Positions 22,462-29,462 of a DNA stretch of 34,208 nt are shown in pieces (position 1 is the stretch's first letter; every line of letters begins with the position of its first letter). The translations under genes and the position numbers were made by a program. Source of the DNA: Archaeoglobales archaeon (GTDB taxonomy: Archaea > Halobacteriota > Archaeoglobi > Archaeoglobales > Archaeoglobaceae); the NCBI GenBank assembly GCA_011605865.1, contig JAAOZI010000018.1, positions 1-34,208 of the forward strand, in the 5' to 3' direction. Under the pieces are notes generated by a model. It was not told the DNA's origin. It ran no database searches and saw only the letters and a list, made by a program, of their open reading frames with translations.

Positions 22462-23447
22462 CACTTTCTTTTTTCATCCCACTCAAGCTTTTTTATGCTT
22501 TCAAAAACTTCATCTGAAACTATAAAAATTTTCTGTTCTCTGCAGACATCGTAGAAATCTCTTCTCTTCAAATTCAGCCAATCAAATTCATAGAAAGCTC
22601 TCTTCGATACAACCCTAACAGTTTTGTCCGCAACTCTTAGTCTGACACTCTTTTTCGGCAACTCCTTTCTCAGTCTCCATTTTGCAACAATCCTAGGCTG
22701 AACTTCTCTGACAGCCCTCTCAACTTCGAGGCCATCTAAAACAACCTTAAGAACTATCTCGGCAATGTGATTTATCCTGTCAGGCACCCCTATTATGTCC
22801 CCTCTTAGCTCAATTCTCTGTCTTCTGCATTTTATTCCCGCTTCTTTCAGTTTTTCGCCGATAATCCAGGTTAAGTCTCTGTTCTCCCCCTTGTCAACTA
22901 TGCCTCCAATTACATAGCATCTTTCTCTTGATTTGCGGAATAGCTCATCTCCCTTCGGATCGAGGAGCACAACTTCCTTTATTCCTTCCTTTTCAAGAAA
23001 ATCTTCAAGTCTTTCGCAGTAACTTCCAACTCCGAAATCTTTTCCGGAAACGACAAATCTCGAATCCCACATGAAGTTCCTAATCACACCCAGAGTTTGT
23101 TCTACCTGAAGTTTGAGCTTTCTCTTCTCTTTTTCAGAATGAAAATCGTAGAATCTACAGTCTACTGCGATGAATGGAAAATCGCTTTTTTCGAATATTT
23201 CTTTTCCAAAAATAATCTCTCCACTTCTGGAAACCATTGCCTGTGGTGCCATTTTTACAATTTTTCCGTCCAAGGTGAAGGAGAAATCCGAATTAGAATT
23301 TTTTACAACGAACGCTTTTCCATTTGCGACTTCTAATGCCATCTCCTTTATCGGGTCTCTGGATTTCACTATTTCCTTGATGTCACTGCCTATCCTTTCT
23401 ATTCCTATGGATTTGAGATTCTCCACGAAGAAGTCCCTCAATCTCAT
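22395..23447 (-). CDS. trm10: Trm10-like tRNA (m1G9/m1A9) methyltransferase, SPOUT superfamily
   Basis: The product is 350 aa. The SPOUT core lies at about residues 165-260: EVVLLDPKGDELF, then RCYVIGGIVDKGENRDLTW and LRGDIIGVPDRINHIAEIVLKVVLDG, ending in VQPRIVAKWRLRKELPK. The GGIVDK motif is the Trm10 hallmark of the SAM-binding knot. The N-terminal 130 residues are an additional domain, as in the thermococcal two-domain enzymes. The predicted role is N1-methylation of purine 9 in tRNA. The ATG overlaps the ribB stop (TAATG). The 3' end overlaps the deaminase gene by 67 nt; those codons (serine- and lysine-rich) are probably a dispensable tail. Confidence 0.75.
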   Translation of the reverse strand: MRLRDFFVENLKSIGIERIGSDIKEIVKSRDPIKEMALEVANGKAFVVKNSNSDFSFTLDGKIVKMAPQAMVSRSGEIIFGKEIFEKSDFPFIAVDCRFYDFHSEKEKRKLKLQVEQTLGVIRNFMWDSRFVVSGKDFGVGSYCERLEDFLEKEGIKEVVLLDPKGDELFRKSRERCYVIGGIVDKGENRDLTWIIGEKLKEAGIKCRRQRIELRGDIIGVPDRINHIAEIVLKVVLDGLEVERAVREVQPRIVAKWRLRKELPKKSVRLRVADKTVRVVSKRAFYEFDWLNLKRRDFYDVCREQKIFIVSDEVFESIKKLEWDEKRKCYIKNFSTSFENSSKSFSSPSK

Positions 23448-24151
23448 TAAAGGAATATCTTTGCTTTTATTTCCCGGAATTCTTTGTAGTACTTTACTAT
23501 TTCCTTTCCTTCAACGAAGGGAAATCCTTTTTCTTCGGCATATTTCATCGCTTTTTCCTTGCTCAAAGCTCTGCCAGTTTCGCTGTCGAGCATCTCGCAT
23601 ATGGCAACAGCTGGAGCTATCCCAGCTATTTCTGCCAAAGCTACGCTCAGCTCTGTCTGCCCGACCCTTTCGTAAACCAGTTTTTCGGAGGCTCTGAGAA
23701 CAGCAACGTGCCCTGGACTGCGGAACTCCTTTCCGAAGTCAACATAGCCGTTCATCATTACTATATCCACGACTTCGCCGATTCTTCTGATTGTTTTTGC
23801 CCTGTCCACGTCGGTGATCCCTGTGAACGTATCTCTATGGTTTACCCATATTGAAAATGAGCTTCTCGAGTCATATTTTATGTCGTAGTTTGAAATTGAA
23901 ACAAGGGACGGGATTTTCTCGCTTGCAATTTTCAGAACGTCATGCATAAACGGTAGGCCGAGCTTTTTTGCAGCAACTGGATGAATCGCGACGCATATAA
24001 GCCCTCCAGCATCAGTTCGCATCAGAGCGACATCCTTCGGTTTCACAAACTGGGCCGGAATTGCTATATCTGTTTCGCCTTCCCTGTGCTCGAAATCGAA
24101 TATTAGGACTGGTTTTCCTTTTCTGAAAGCCTTCAAAGCCTCTTCAATCAT
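23447..24151 (-). CDS. ribB: 3,4-dihydroxy-2-butanone 4-phosphate synthase
   Basis: The product is 234 aa, making the four-carbon unit of riboflavin from ribulose 5-phosphate. The acidic metal loop is FEHREGETDIAIPAQFV, a conserved MRTDAGGLICVAIHP stretch follows, then DRAKTIRRI and FRSPGHVAVLRA with RVGQTELSVALAEIAGI. There is no fused GTP cyclohydrolase domain, as is usual in archaea. It starts inside the end of ribK (ATGA overlap), so flavin supply and flavin kinase are made together. The bulkier insertion around residues 95-110 is common in archaeal RibB. Confidence 0.93.
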   Translation of the reverse strand: MIEEALKAFRKGKPVLIFDFEHREGETDIAIPAQFVKPKDVALMRTDAGGLICVAIHPVAAKKLGLPFMHDVLKIASEKIPSLVSISNYDIKYDSRSSFSIWVNHRDTFTGITDVDRAKTIRRIGEVVDIVMMNGYVDFGKEFRSPGHVAVLRASEKLVYERVGQTELSVALAEIAGIAPAVAICEMLDSETGRALSKEKAMKYAEEKGFPFVEGKEIVKYYKEFREIKAKIFL

Positions 24152-24843
24152 ATAACCACCTCAATTTCAACTTTATCTCCGTCTTTCAGGTTCAGCTCAT
24201 CCCTCAATTTTTTCTCCGCAATCAGCTCTATGACATCACTCATATGGTGCGTCCTTTTCGGCATGACTATGAATGCGTCCACACCGTTTACCTTGCATTT
24301 GAATGCCTTAACTTCCCCGAATGTCCTGTCTTCCGTTTTAAATCCCTCTATTAATATCCCATCTTCCGCGTCAAGCTTCCTCTTTATTGTCATTTCCTCC
24401 TTTGAAACCCTTACATTCAGCGTTCCAGGATATGGATCTATTCCAAGCTTTTCTCTGAACTGCTTTCTGTAGCCTTCAAGGGAAACATAGTAACGCCCCT
24501 CGCCAAGGCCACTGAAAACTACGCCGTGGAATTTCAGAATATTTTTTCCCTCAAAGATTTTCTTATAATCCAGATATTCCGAATGAAGTAGATTCAATCC
24601 TTTTTCTGTTATCACGACAAACTGCCCATCCTTCGTTACGGTTCTCTCTATCAACCCCAAATCTTCGAGTTCTTTCAGTCTGCGCGAAGCAGTCTGAACG
24701 CTTTGCTTGAGTCTCTCCGCAAGTTCTTTGCAGCTTATTTTTACAACTTCCCTCGAGGCATTCATTAGGGCTAACACCTTCAGCGTTTCAATCATATCAG
24801 TTTTGAGAAGTTTATCAGTGGCGATATAAATTTTTTGGTCCAT
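24148..24843 (-). CDS. ribK: CTP-dependent riboflavin kinase with N-terminal winged-helix regulator domain (RbkR type)
   Basis: The product is 231 aa. Residues 1-90 are a winged helix (CKELAERLKQSVQTASRRLKELEDLGLIERTV). Residues about 98-231 are the archaeal riboflavin kinase fold: GVVFSGLGEGRYYVSLEGY, DPYPGTLNVRV, IVMPKRTHHMSDVIELIAEKKLR. Family knowledge: such fusions make FMN from riboflavin with CTP and, as RbkR, repress or control riboflavin genes. Here the protein heads the ribK-ribB-trm10 operon, and an inverted repeat lies directly before its ATG (24845-24865), which fits autoregulation. Confidence 0.92.
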   Translation of the reverse strand: MDQKIYIATDKLLKTDMIETLKVLALMNASREVVKISCKELAERLKQSVQTASRRLKELEDLGLIERTVTKDGQFVVITEKGLNLLHSEYLDYKKIFEGKNILKFHGVVFSGLGEGRYYVSLEGYRKQFREKLGIDPYPGTLNVRVSKEEMTIKRKLDAEDGILIEGFKTEDRTFGEVKAFKCKVNGVDAFIVMPKRTHHMSDVIELIAEKKLRDELNLKDGDKVEIEVVI

Positions 24844-24844
24844 T

Positions 24845-24865
24845 TTGTATAAAATAATAATACAA
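24845..24865 (-). promoter_or_regulatory. candidate RbkR operator before ribK
   Basis: TTGTAT (24845-24850) and ATACAA (24860-24865) form an inverted repeat with a 9-bp AT spacer, 1 nt upstream of the ribK ATG. Binding there would block transcription start or early elongation. The assignment to RbkR is inferred from the winged-helix domain of the first gene product. Confidence 0.45.
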
Positions 24866-24890
24866 TGAAAGATTCTGGTATTTTAAATCA

Positions 24891-24912
24891 TTTTCATGAA
24901 AAAAGTTTTTAA
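24891..24912 (+). promoter_or_regulatory. promoter and small palindrome before the RHH regulator gene
   Basis: TTTTCATGAAAA (24891-24902) is a perfect 12-bp palindrome directly followed by TTTTTAA (about 24905-24911), a TATA box 23-29 nt before the ATG at 24934. A dimeric ribbon-helix-helix protein could bind such a site, so autoregulation is possible. Confidence 0.4.
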
Positions 24913-24933
24913 CAGGAACAAAAGATTCTTCTC

Positions 24934-25473
24934 ATGGAAGTATCGAGGATGAAGAGACTGACCGTTTCGTTGGACGATGAAACGATCAGAAAACTCGAAA
25001 TACTTGCAAAGAAAGATAATAGGAGTCTTTCCGAACTCGTAAGAGCAGCGGTTACAAGTTATTACGACTTAATCCAAAAGGAAGCAAAGCCAGAACACTT
25101 TGGAGAATTTCTTGACCTTTTAACAAGTAGGGAGCATGTTGCAGTCGATCTGGGCCTATGGGTTGCGATAACTGACGAGCTTAACGAGAAGGCTAGCGAT
25201 AATTTCTGGAATCTCGTAAAGAAGGTAGGAGAAGAATACGGAATACAGTTCAGAGAGAGAGGCATTAATAATTTAAGCGAAGCGCTTAGATTTCTCGAAC
25301 TCGAAAACTGGGCCAAGGTGAAGGAAGTATCTTCGAATATCTATACGCTAATACTTGTTGGAAGGAACGAAACAAAACTTGTGAGAAGTTTTCTTGAAGG
25401 CCTCTTTAGCGCTATGAACATCAATGCTGAGATGAGCGAAGGTCTTAGGAAATTGTTCGTTAAAATTCGGTGA
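24934..25473 (+). CDS. ribbon-helix-helix (CopG-type) regulator with an unknown C-terminal domain
   Basis: The product is 179 aa. Residues 6-45 (MKRLTVSLDDETIRKLEILAKKDNRSLSELVRAAV) are a clear ribbon-helix-helix DNA-binding domain, in which the strand KRLTVSL reads the major groove. The remaining 130 residues are a compact alpha/beta domain (EHVAVDLGLWVAITDELNEKA, ENWAKVKEVSSNIYTLILVG, VRSFLEGLFSAMNINAEMSEG) that I do not recognise; it may sense a ligand. It precedes the TauE/SafE exporter gene by about 107 nt on the same strand, so it may control that locus. ATG 24934 is leaderless by TATA spacing; an ATG five codons later is possible. Confidence 0.75.
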   Translation: MEVSRMKRLTVSLDDETIRKLEILAKKDNRSLSELVRAAVTSYYDLIQKEAKPEHFGEFLDLLTSREHVAVDLGLWVAITDELNEKASDNFWNLVKKVGEEYGIQFRERGINNLSEALRFLELENWAKVKEVSSNIYTLILVGRNETKLVRSFLEGLFSAMNINAEMSEGLRKLFVKIR

Positions 25474-25492
25474 TAGGAATATTTAATTCCTA
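25474..25492. repeat. hairpin or operator just after the RHH regulator stop
   Basis: TAGGAAT (25474-25480) and ATTCCTA (25486-25492) form an inverted repeat with an ATTTA spacer, starting at the base after the TGA stop. No T-run follows, so it is not an obvious terminator; it may be a 3' stabilising hairpin or a binding site. Confidence 0.4.
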
Positions 25493-25523
25493 TTAAGAAA
25501 AAATCATACTAATGAATAATACT

Positions 25524-25560
25524 TATTATTAATGTGAATAAATTCAGAAAGAATTATATA
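25524..25560 (+). promoter_or_regulatory. promoter of the first TauE/SafE gene, with an element shared with the second
   Basis: ATTATATA (25553-25560) is a TATA box about 21 nt before the ATG at 25581. TATTATTAAT at 25524-25533 lies 20 nt upstream of the TATA box; the same 10 bp occur in the same orientation upstream of the second exporter gene (30810-30801). It could be an activator or repressor site common to both. Confidence 0.4.
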
Positions 25561-25580
25561 CTAATGGCTGCACAAAAATC

Positions 25581-26438
25581 ATGGATCTTACAGCATTATG
25601 GTGGTTCTGGATTCTTCTGCTCTTCATTTTCACGTTTCTACTGGGGATTTTGGCAGTTATGGCCGGAGTTGGCGGTGGAGTTCTTTTTACGCCAATCGTT
25701 GGAAGCTTTTTCCCATTTCATCTGGACTTCGTAAGAGGTGCAGGACTTTTTATTGCGCTGACTGCTTCTCTGGCTGCAAGCCCGGGTTTGCTTAGGAGGG
25801 GTTTGGCTAGTTTGAGGCTAGCAATGCCAATGGCCCTAATAGCCTCAACTAGTTCTATAGCGGGAGCATTGGTCGGTCTTGTGATACCAACGAATATAGT
25901 TCAAGTTCTTCTTGGGCTTGCAATAATTTTTATTTTTTTTGTTATGCTGAGGGCAAAAAGAGCCGAGTTTCCGCTCGTGGAGAAACCGGACAAGCTTTCG
26001 CAAGTTCTGAAGATTTCTGGACTTTATTATGAGGAGTCAAGTAATGAACTTGTGGAATGGAAAGTTCACAGGACTTGGCAAGCAATGGTCTTATTCGTTC
26101 TTGTAGGATTCATGGCAGGGATGTTTGGTTTGGGAGCTGGATGGGCAAACGTTCCAGTTTTCAACCTTGTCATGGGCACTCCGCTGAAAATAGCGGCAGG
26201 TAGTAGCATGTTTGTGATCTCAGTTGCTGATACAGCCGCGGCATTTGTATATCTGACGAGTGGTAGTGTTCTTGCGCTTATAACTATACCATCAGTTTTG
26301 GGCATAATGCTGGGTTCATTCATCGGTGTTAGACTTCTGGCGAAGGTAAATCCAAGGGTTGTTAGGCTCATAGTACTTGCAGTTCTGCTCTTTGCTGGTG
26401 TGAGGAGCTTGTTGAAAGGGCTTGGGATATGGGTGTGA
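25581..26438 (+). CDS. TauE/SafE family anion (sulfite/sulfonate) exporter
   Basis: The product is 285 aa with about eight membrane helices in two repeated halves. Each half starts with the family motif: GVGGGVLFTPIV (about 29-40) and MFGLGAGWANVPVF (about 178-192), followed by a small-residue helix (AAGSSMFVISVADTAAA). TauE/SafE proteins are thought to export sulfite, sulfonates or related organic anions, which would suit a sulfur-metabolising archaeon. The start follows a TATA box by about 21 nt with no Shine-Dalgarno. It is followed by a small membrane protein gene after 3 nt. A long cytoplasmic loop occurs at about residues 130-165. Confidence 0.88.
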   Translation: MDLTALWWFWILLLFIFTFLLGILAVMAGVGGGVLFTPIVGSFFPFHLDFVRGAGLFIALTASLAASPGLLRRGLASLRLAMPMALIASTSSIAGALVGLVIPTNIVQVLLGLAIIFIFFVMLRAKRAEFPLVEKPDKLSQVLKISGLYYEESSNELVEWKVHRTWQAMVLFVLVGFMAGMFGLGAGWANVPVFNLVMGTPLKIAAGSSMFVISVADTAAAFVYLTSGSVLALITIPSVLGIMLGSFIGVRLLAKVNPRVVRLIVLAVLLFAGVRSLLKGLGIWV

Positions 26439-26441
26439 AAT

Positions 26442-26849
26442 ATGAAGGTTGAAGTTCCCAAAGAACAGCTTGTTTATGCAAGAATACTTGGGTACGGAAC
26501 TAAAATCTCGATCCTAGTAATTGCTGCAGCTTATATAGCATACATAACTGGAATTTTGCCGCACTACATTGAATTTGATAAGATAGTAGAACTTTGGGGA
26601 AAAAAGAGTCACAAATTCGTAGAAGAGACAAACACACCGACAGGCTGGGAATGGATTGGGCTTGTGATGTACGGAGACTTTTTAAATCTGTTGTTGCTAA
26701 CGTTTCTAAGTTTTCTTACTATTATCTGCTACTCGGCAATAATTCCAGTGTTAGTTGCGAAAAAGGATTTCATTTACTTTGTGATCGCATTAGTTGAAGT
26801 AGTTGTCCTTCTATTGGCAGCCAGCGGACTAATAGTTGCTGGTCACTAA
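26442..26849 (+). CDS. small integral membrane protein, DUF1634-like
   Basis: The product is 135 aa. Three hydrophobic helices are clear (about 20-42, 76-100, 105-130), with an extracytoplasmic loop between the first two (HYIEFDKIVELWGKKSHKFVEETNTPTGWEW). Placement 3 nt after a TauE/SafE gene and the topology match DUF1634 proteins, which are commonly paired with such exporters. The sequence match itself I judge only moderate. The likely role is an exporter partner or regulator. It is convergent with the universal stress protein gene, 28 nt away. Confidence 0.6.
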   Translation: MKVEVPKEQLVYARILGYGTKISILVIAAAYIAYITGILPHYIEFDKIVELWGKKSHKFVEETNTPTGWEWIGLVMYGDFLNLLLLTFLSFLTIICYSAIIPVLVAKKDFIYFVIALVEVVVLLLAASGLIVAGH

Positions 26850-26877
26850 AAAATTTATTAAATGGGGGGCGGAATTT

Positions 26878-27717
26878 TTAAAAATTGGGAAGAACAAGTA
26901 TTGCGGGGAAATCTGAGACTAGATGGAAATCTTCTCTCTTAACAACAACCATTGTTGTATCTCTTTCCTTTAAATTTTCCTCCAATTTTCGTCCACTCAG
27001 ACAAATTATAATTTCTGATTTGATTCCCTTGGATTCAAGCAATCTCTTAACTTTTTCAAGTTTATCCTTTGCTGCCATCCAGTATTCGGAAAGGTATTCG
27101 GTGAGCTTTGGGATGGGTACGAGGGGGTGCATAATTTCTTCTTTGCTGATTTTTTGCTCTAGTATGGAGTCCAAATTAGCTACGTGTACTAGCAAAACAT
27201 TGCTTAGTTTTGGAATTTCCGGAATATTTTCGAGATTTACAATTGCGACTTTATCGATTAACCTTGAAAGCAGAAACTCGTAATAGGTTCTATTGAAATC
27301 GGGGCTTGCTTTGATTACAAGCGTTGGAATTTGTGATCTCTTGATAACTCTTTCAGCAACTCTTCCAAACTGGAATGGAGTTCGGCTTCTGGATGGTATA
27401 ATCATCAGATCGTATTCTGTGGATTTCTTCACTATTTCATCAGCGGCATCTATAGTGGCCGAAAGCTTGTAATCGGTTTCAAAGTATTCTGAAAGCCTTT
27501 TTGAAATGTTTTTGAGCTTTAAAGATGCTGAAGCATTTACCTTTTTCAGAAAGCTCTCCAAATCTACACCACCTTCAGTAAGGGACTCTGGATTGTATTC
27601 TATTGCATAAAAAACTGTAAGCTTTCTTGTGCCAAGTTTTCTGAGTTCTTTAGTTGCGTAGAGCAACTCTTCAGCTGTTTTCGAAAGATCGAAGGGGAAA
27701 AATATCTGGCTGAACAT
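26878..27717 (-). CDS. universal stress protein, one full and one degenerate Usp domain
   Basis: The product is 279 aa. Residues 1-140 form a Usp domain (FSQIFFPFDLSKTAEELLYAT, LTVFYAIEYNPE, DEIVKKSTEYDLMIIPSRSR, FGRVAERVIKRSQIPTLVIKA). The ATP-loop glycines are partly replaced (IPSRSRTPFQFG), so nucleotide binding is doubtful. Residues 165-279 look like a second, worn Usp domain (LSNVLLVHVANLD, MVVVKREDFHLVSDFPAILVLPNF). It begins 1 nt after the stop of the 143-aa gene. AATTTTTAAAAATT, a perfect palindrome, covers its stop codon and probably serves termination in both directions. Confidence 0.82.
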   Translation of the reverse strand: MFSQIFFPFDLSKTAEELLYATKELRKLGTRKLTVFYAIEYNPESLTEGGVDLESFLKKVNASASLKLKNISKRLSEYFETDYKLSATIDAADEIVKKSTEYDLMIIPSRSRTPFQFGRVAERVIKRSQIPTLVIKASPDFNRTYYEFLLSRLIDKVAIVNLENIPEIPKLSNVLLVHVANLDSILEQKISKEEIMHPLVPIPKLTEYLSEYWMAAKDKLEKVKRLLESKGIKSEIIICLSGRKLEENLKERDTTMVVVKREDFHLVSDFPAILVLPNF

Positions 27718-27718
27718 A

Positions 27719-28150
27719 TTACCATAATATTGGCCAGCTAGTTTTTATAAATTTCTCTTCCATGTCTCTTTCTAGTTTGCCCAAACTTCTGAAAAACTCG
27801 AGAATTATGTTTTTTTCAACTGGTATTGCTGGTGTTATTTTAAGAATTGCGAGTAACGTGCCCGATTCAACAAATTCTTCAGTTTCCGAGTATACTATAA
27901 CGGAATCTATTATTCCCGGCTTTTCCGATATTAAGAGATCGACTACATCTATTTTATGCCGTTTTAATGCCATAATTGGAATAACAATTGAATTAGACGG
28001 GATCTGAACTTCTTTTACCCTTATAATGCTAAAATCTCTTGCAGGAAGTTTTTTATTTTCATTCGCAATCAGATAATCCCACCTACCACCTAAAATCGCC
28101 ACTTCACGCGGGAAAAATTTTTGGATATCTTTCAAACTAGTTTCGATCAT
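27719..28150 (-). CDS. hypothetical protein, 143 aa, in a stress-protein operon
   Basis: I do not recognise this family. The protein is soluble, with no membrane segment or signal peptide. Visible pattern: GGRWDYLIANENKKLPARDF, a hydrophobic strand SNSIVIPIMALKRHKIDVVDLLIS, then SVIVYSETEEFVESGTLLAILKITPAIPVEKNIILEF and a charged helix LGKLERDMEEKF. It looks like a small alpha/beta fold. It directly precedes the two-domain universal stress protein gene (1-nt gap), so the two should be co-expressed. A TATA-like GATTTATTAGG lies upstream of the ATG at 28150. It sits between two Usp genes and the exporter genes. Confidence 0.65.
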   Translation of the reverse strand: MIETSLKDIQKFFPREVAILGGRWDYLIANENKKLPARDFSIIRVKEVQIPSNSIVIPIMALKRHKIDVVDLLISEKPGIIDSVIVYSETEEFVESGTLLAILKITPAIPVEKNIILEFFRSLGKLERDMEEKFIKTSWPILW

Positions 28151-28224
28151 ATGATATTTTCTTACTTAATCCTAATAAATCTTACGAGGGTTCAAAAAAT
28201 AAAAAACGAAATATGTTTAAGATT

Positions 28225-28262
28225 GGGACCAGAAAAAAATAAAATAAAATTTTAAAAAATTT
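28225..28262 (-). terminator. T-rich terminator after the single-domain Usp gene
   Basis: On the minus strand the bases after the Usp stop codon are runs of T interrupted by A (TTTTTTAAAATTTTATTTTA then TTTTTTT). Archaeal intrinsic termination uses such T tracts. It separates the exporter-Usp operon from the next one. Confidence 0.5.
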
Positions 28263-28769
28263 TTAAGATTGCAAAGCTTCTAGCGATTGAATTTTCACGG
28301 CTTCTTTTACTAATTTTCTTATTTTCGGAGTATACTTCGATTTCACAACTAGTACTGGTGAATCCGTTTCGAATATGATTTTTTCACTTCCATTGCCCAG
28401 CAGTTTCTTCAACACTCCGCTCTTTTCTGCACCGATTATTATCAAGTCGGGTTCCAAAGTGCATTCGATTCTCCTCACGACTTCATTTGCAATACCTATA
28501 TGGTATCCAACAACCTCATAATCTATTTTAGCTTCTTTGAGTCTTTCGACCGTTTCTATTATTTTCTTGTTTGCTTTTGCCACCAGAGGAGCGTATCTTT
28601 TTCTTTCCACATCTTCGGAAGGTATAGCAATCGGTTCTTCATCTTTCACATAGAATACGTAGACTTTTGATTTAAGACTGGTGGCCAGATCTATTGTGCA
28701 ATCCAGAGCTTTTTCTGAGAGTTGTGTGTCATCCACAACCAACAAAACTTTCCAAACAAATTCTCCCAT
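28263..28769 (-). CDS. universal stress protein, single domain
   Basis: The product is 168 aa. It follows the Usp fold: WKVLLVVDDTQLSEKALDCTIDLA, VYVFYVKDEEP, GIANEVVRRIECTLEPDLIIIGAEKSG, LGNGSEKIIFETDSPVLVVKSK. A glycine-rich nucleotide loop is present (GAEKSGVLKKLLGNGSEK), closer to the ATP-binding type than the other Usp in this window. A C-terminal helical tail of about 20 residues is extra. It lies 3 nt after the 229-aa membrane protein and is the third gene of the exporter operon. AGGTG before the ATG serves as ribosome-binding site. Confidence 0.88.
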   Translation of the reverse strand: MGEFVWKVLLVVDDTQLSEKALDCTIDLATSLKSKVYVFYVKDEEPIAIPSEDVERKRYAPLVAKANKKIIETVERLKEAKIDYEVVGYHIGIANEVVRRIECTLEPDLIIIGAEKSGVLKKLLGNGSEKIIFETDSPVLVVKSKYTPKIRKLVKEAVKIQSLEALQS

Positions 28770-28772
28770 ACT

Positions 28773-29462
28773 CTACACCTCCTTTTTACTTTTCGGTTTG
28801 GTAACCTTAATTCCCAAACCTTCAAATAGGAGGTAAATCGCAAAACCCCACCAGAGAGTATAAATCACGTAAAATACCAGAAGACCGGCTCCTATAATGT
28901 CTATTGGTTTCGCTTCCAAGCCAAAGAAGTTGTATGCAGGCTCAATTCCCCTCATCAGGATTTGATTCTCTATGAACAGACCCTCTTCAAACTTTCCTTG
29001 GGCCTTTAGGGCTTTTGCTATGCTTTGCAAGGACGAATGCCAGTAATATAGCACTTCTTTCGCACTCATTCCATAATTTTGCTTGAAGTAGTCCTCATCG
29101 TTATAATAAGCTCTGTCGGCATCTTTTAGAGCGAGCAGGGATATGTCGGAAAGTCTAGCATTGATTTTAAGCTTTGAACCCTCAACTTTGCCATATTCAG
29201 CATATAGAGTTGCAACCTTTTTGGCAACTTCCTCTGACTTCAGATCGATGCTCATGGAAATTTCTGTGTTGTAGTTTTTGGCCATTTCAATGAGTTCCGG
29301 AATAAAGTAAGAGGAATGTTTTGAATAAGAATCGAAATGCTCATCAGCGTAGGCTATAAAGTTCTTTCCATCAAAGACCGGATTAAGCATAAATCCTAGG
29401 GTTATTAGGAAGCTCGTTGCAAGCAATATGCCGAGAAATAGCTGTTTTTTCAGCATTTTCAT
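28773..29462 (-). CDS. hypothetical membrane-anchored protein, 229 aa, between exporter and Usp
   Basis: I do not recognise the family. One N-terminal helix (about 7-27, LFLGILLATSFLITLGFML) and one or two C-terminal helices (about 184-214, IIGAGLLVFYVIYTLWWGFAIYLL) flank a soluble extracytoplasmic domain of about 155 residues. That domain is helical and charged, with aromatic clusters (YSKHSSYFIPELIEMAKNY, DRAYYNDEDYFKQNYG, VLYYWHSSLQSIAKAL). The ATG overlaps the exporter stop (ATGA), showing tight coupling. It could be an accessory or sensor subunit of the exporter. A second ATG two codons in is an alternative start. Confidence 0.7.
   Translation of the reverse strand: MKMLKKQLFLGILLATSFLITLGFMLNPVFDGKNFIAYADEHFDSYSKHSSYFIPELIEMAKNYNTEISMSIDLKSEEVAKKVATLYAEYGKVEGSKLKINARLSDISLLALKDADRAYYNDEDYFKQNYGMSAKEVLYYWHSSLQSIAKALKAQGKFEEGLFIENQILMRGIEPAYNFFGLEAKPIDIIGAGLLVFYVIYTLWWGFAIYLLFEGLGIKVTKPKSKKEV

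Noticed and set aside
23170-23697. 175-codon plus-strand frame across trm10 and ribB
   Set aside because: It is antisense to two recognised genes and spans their junction; no start signal or domain.
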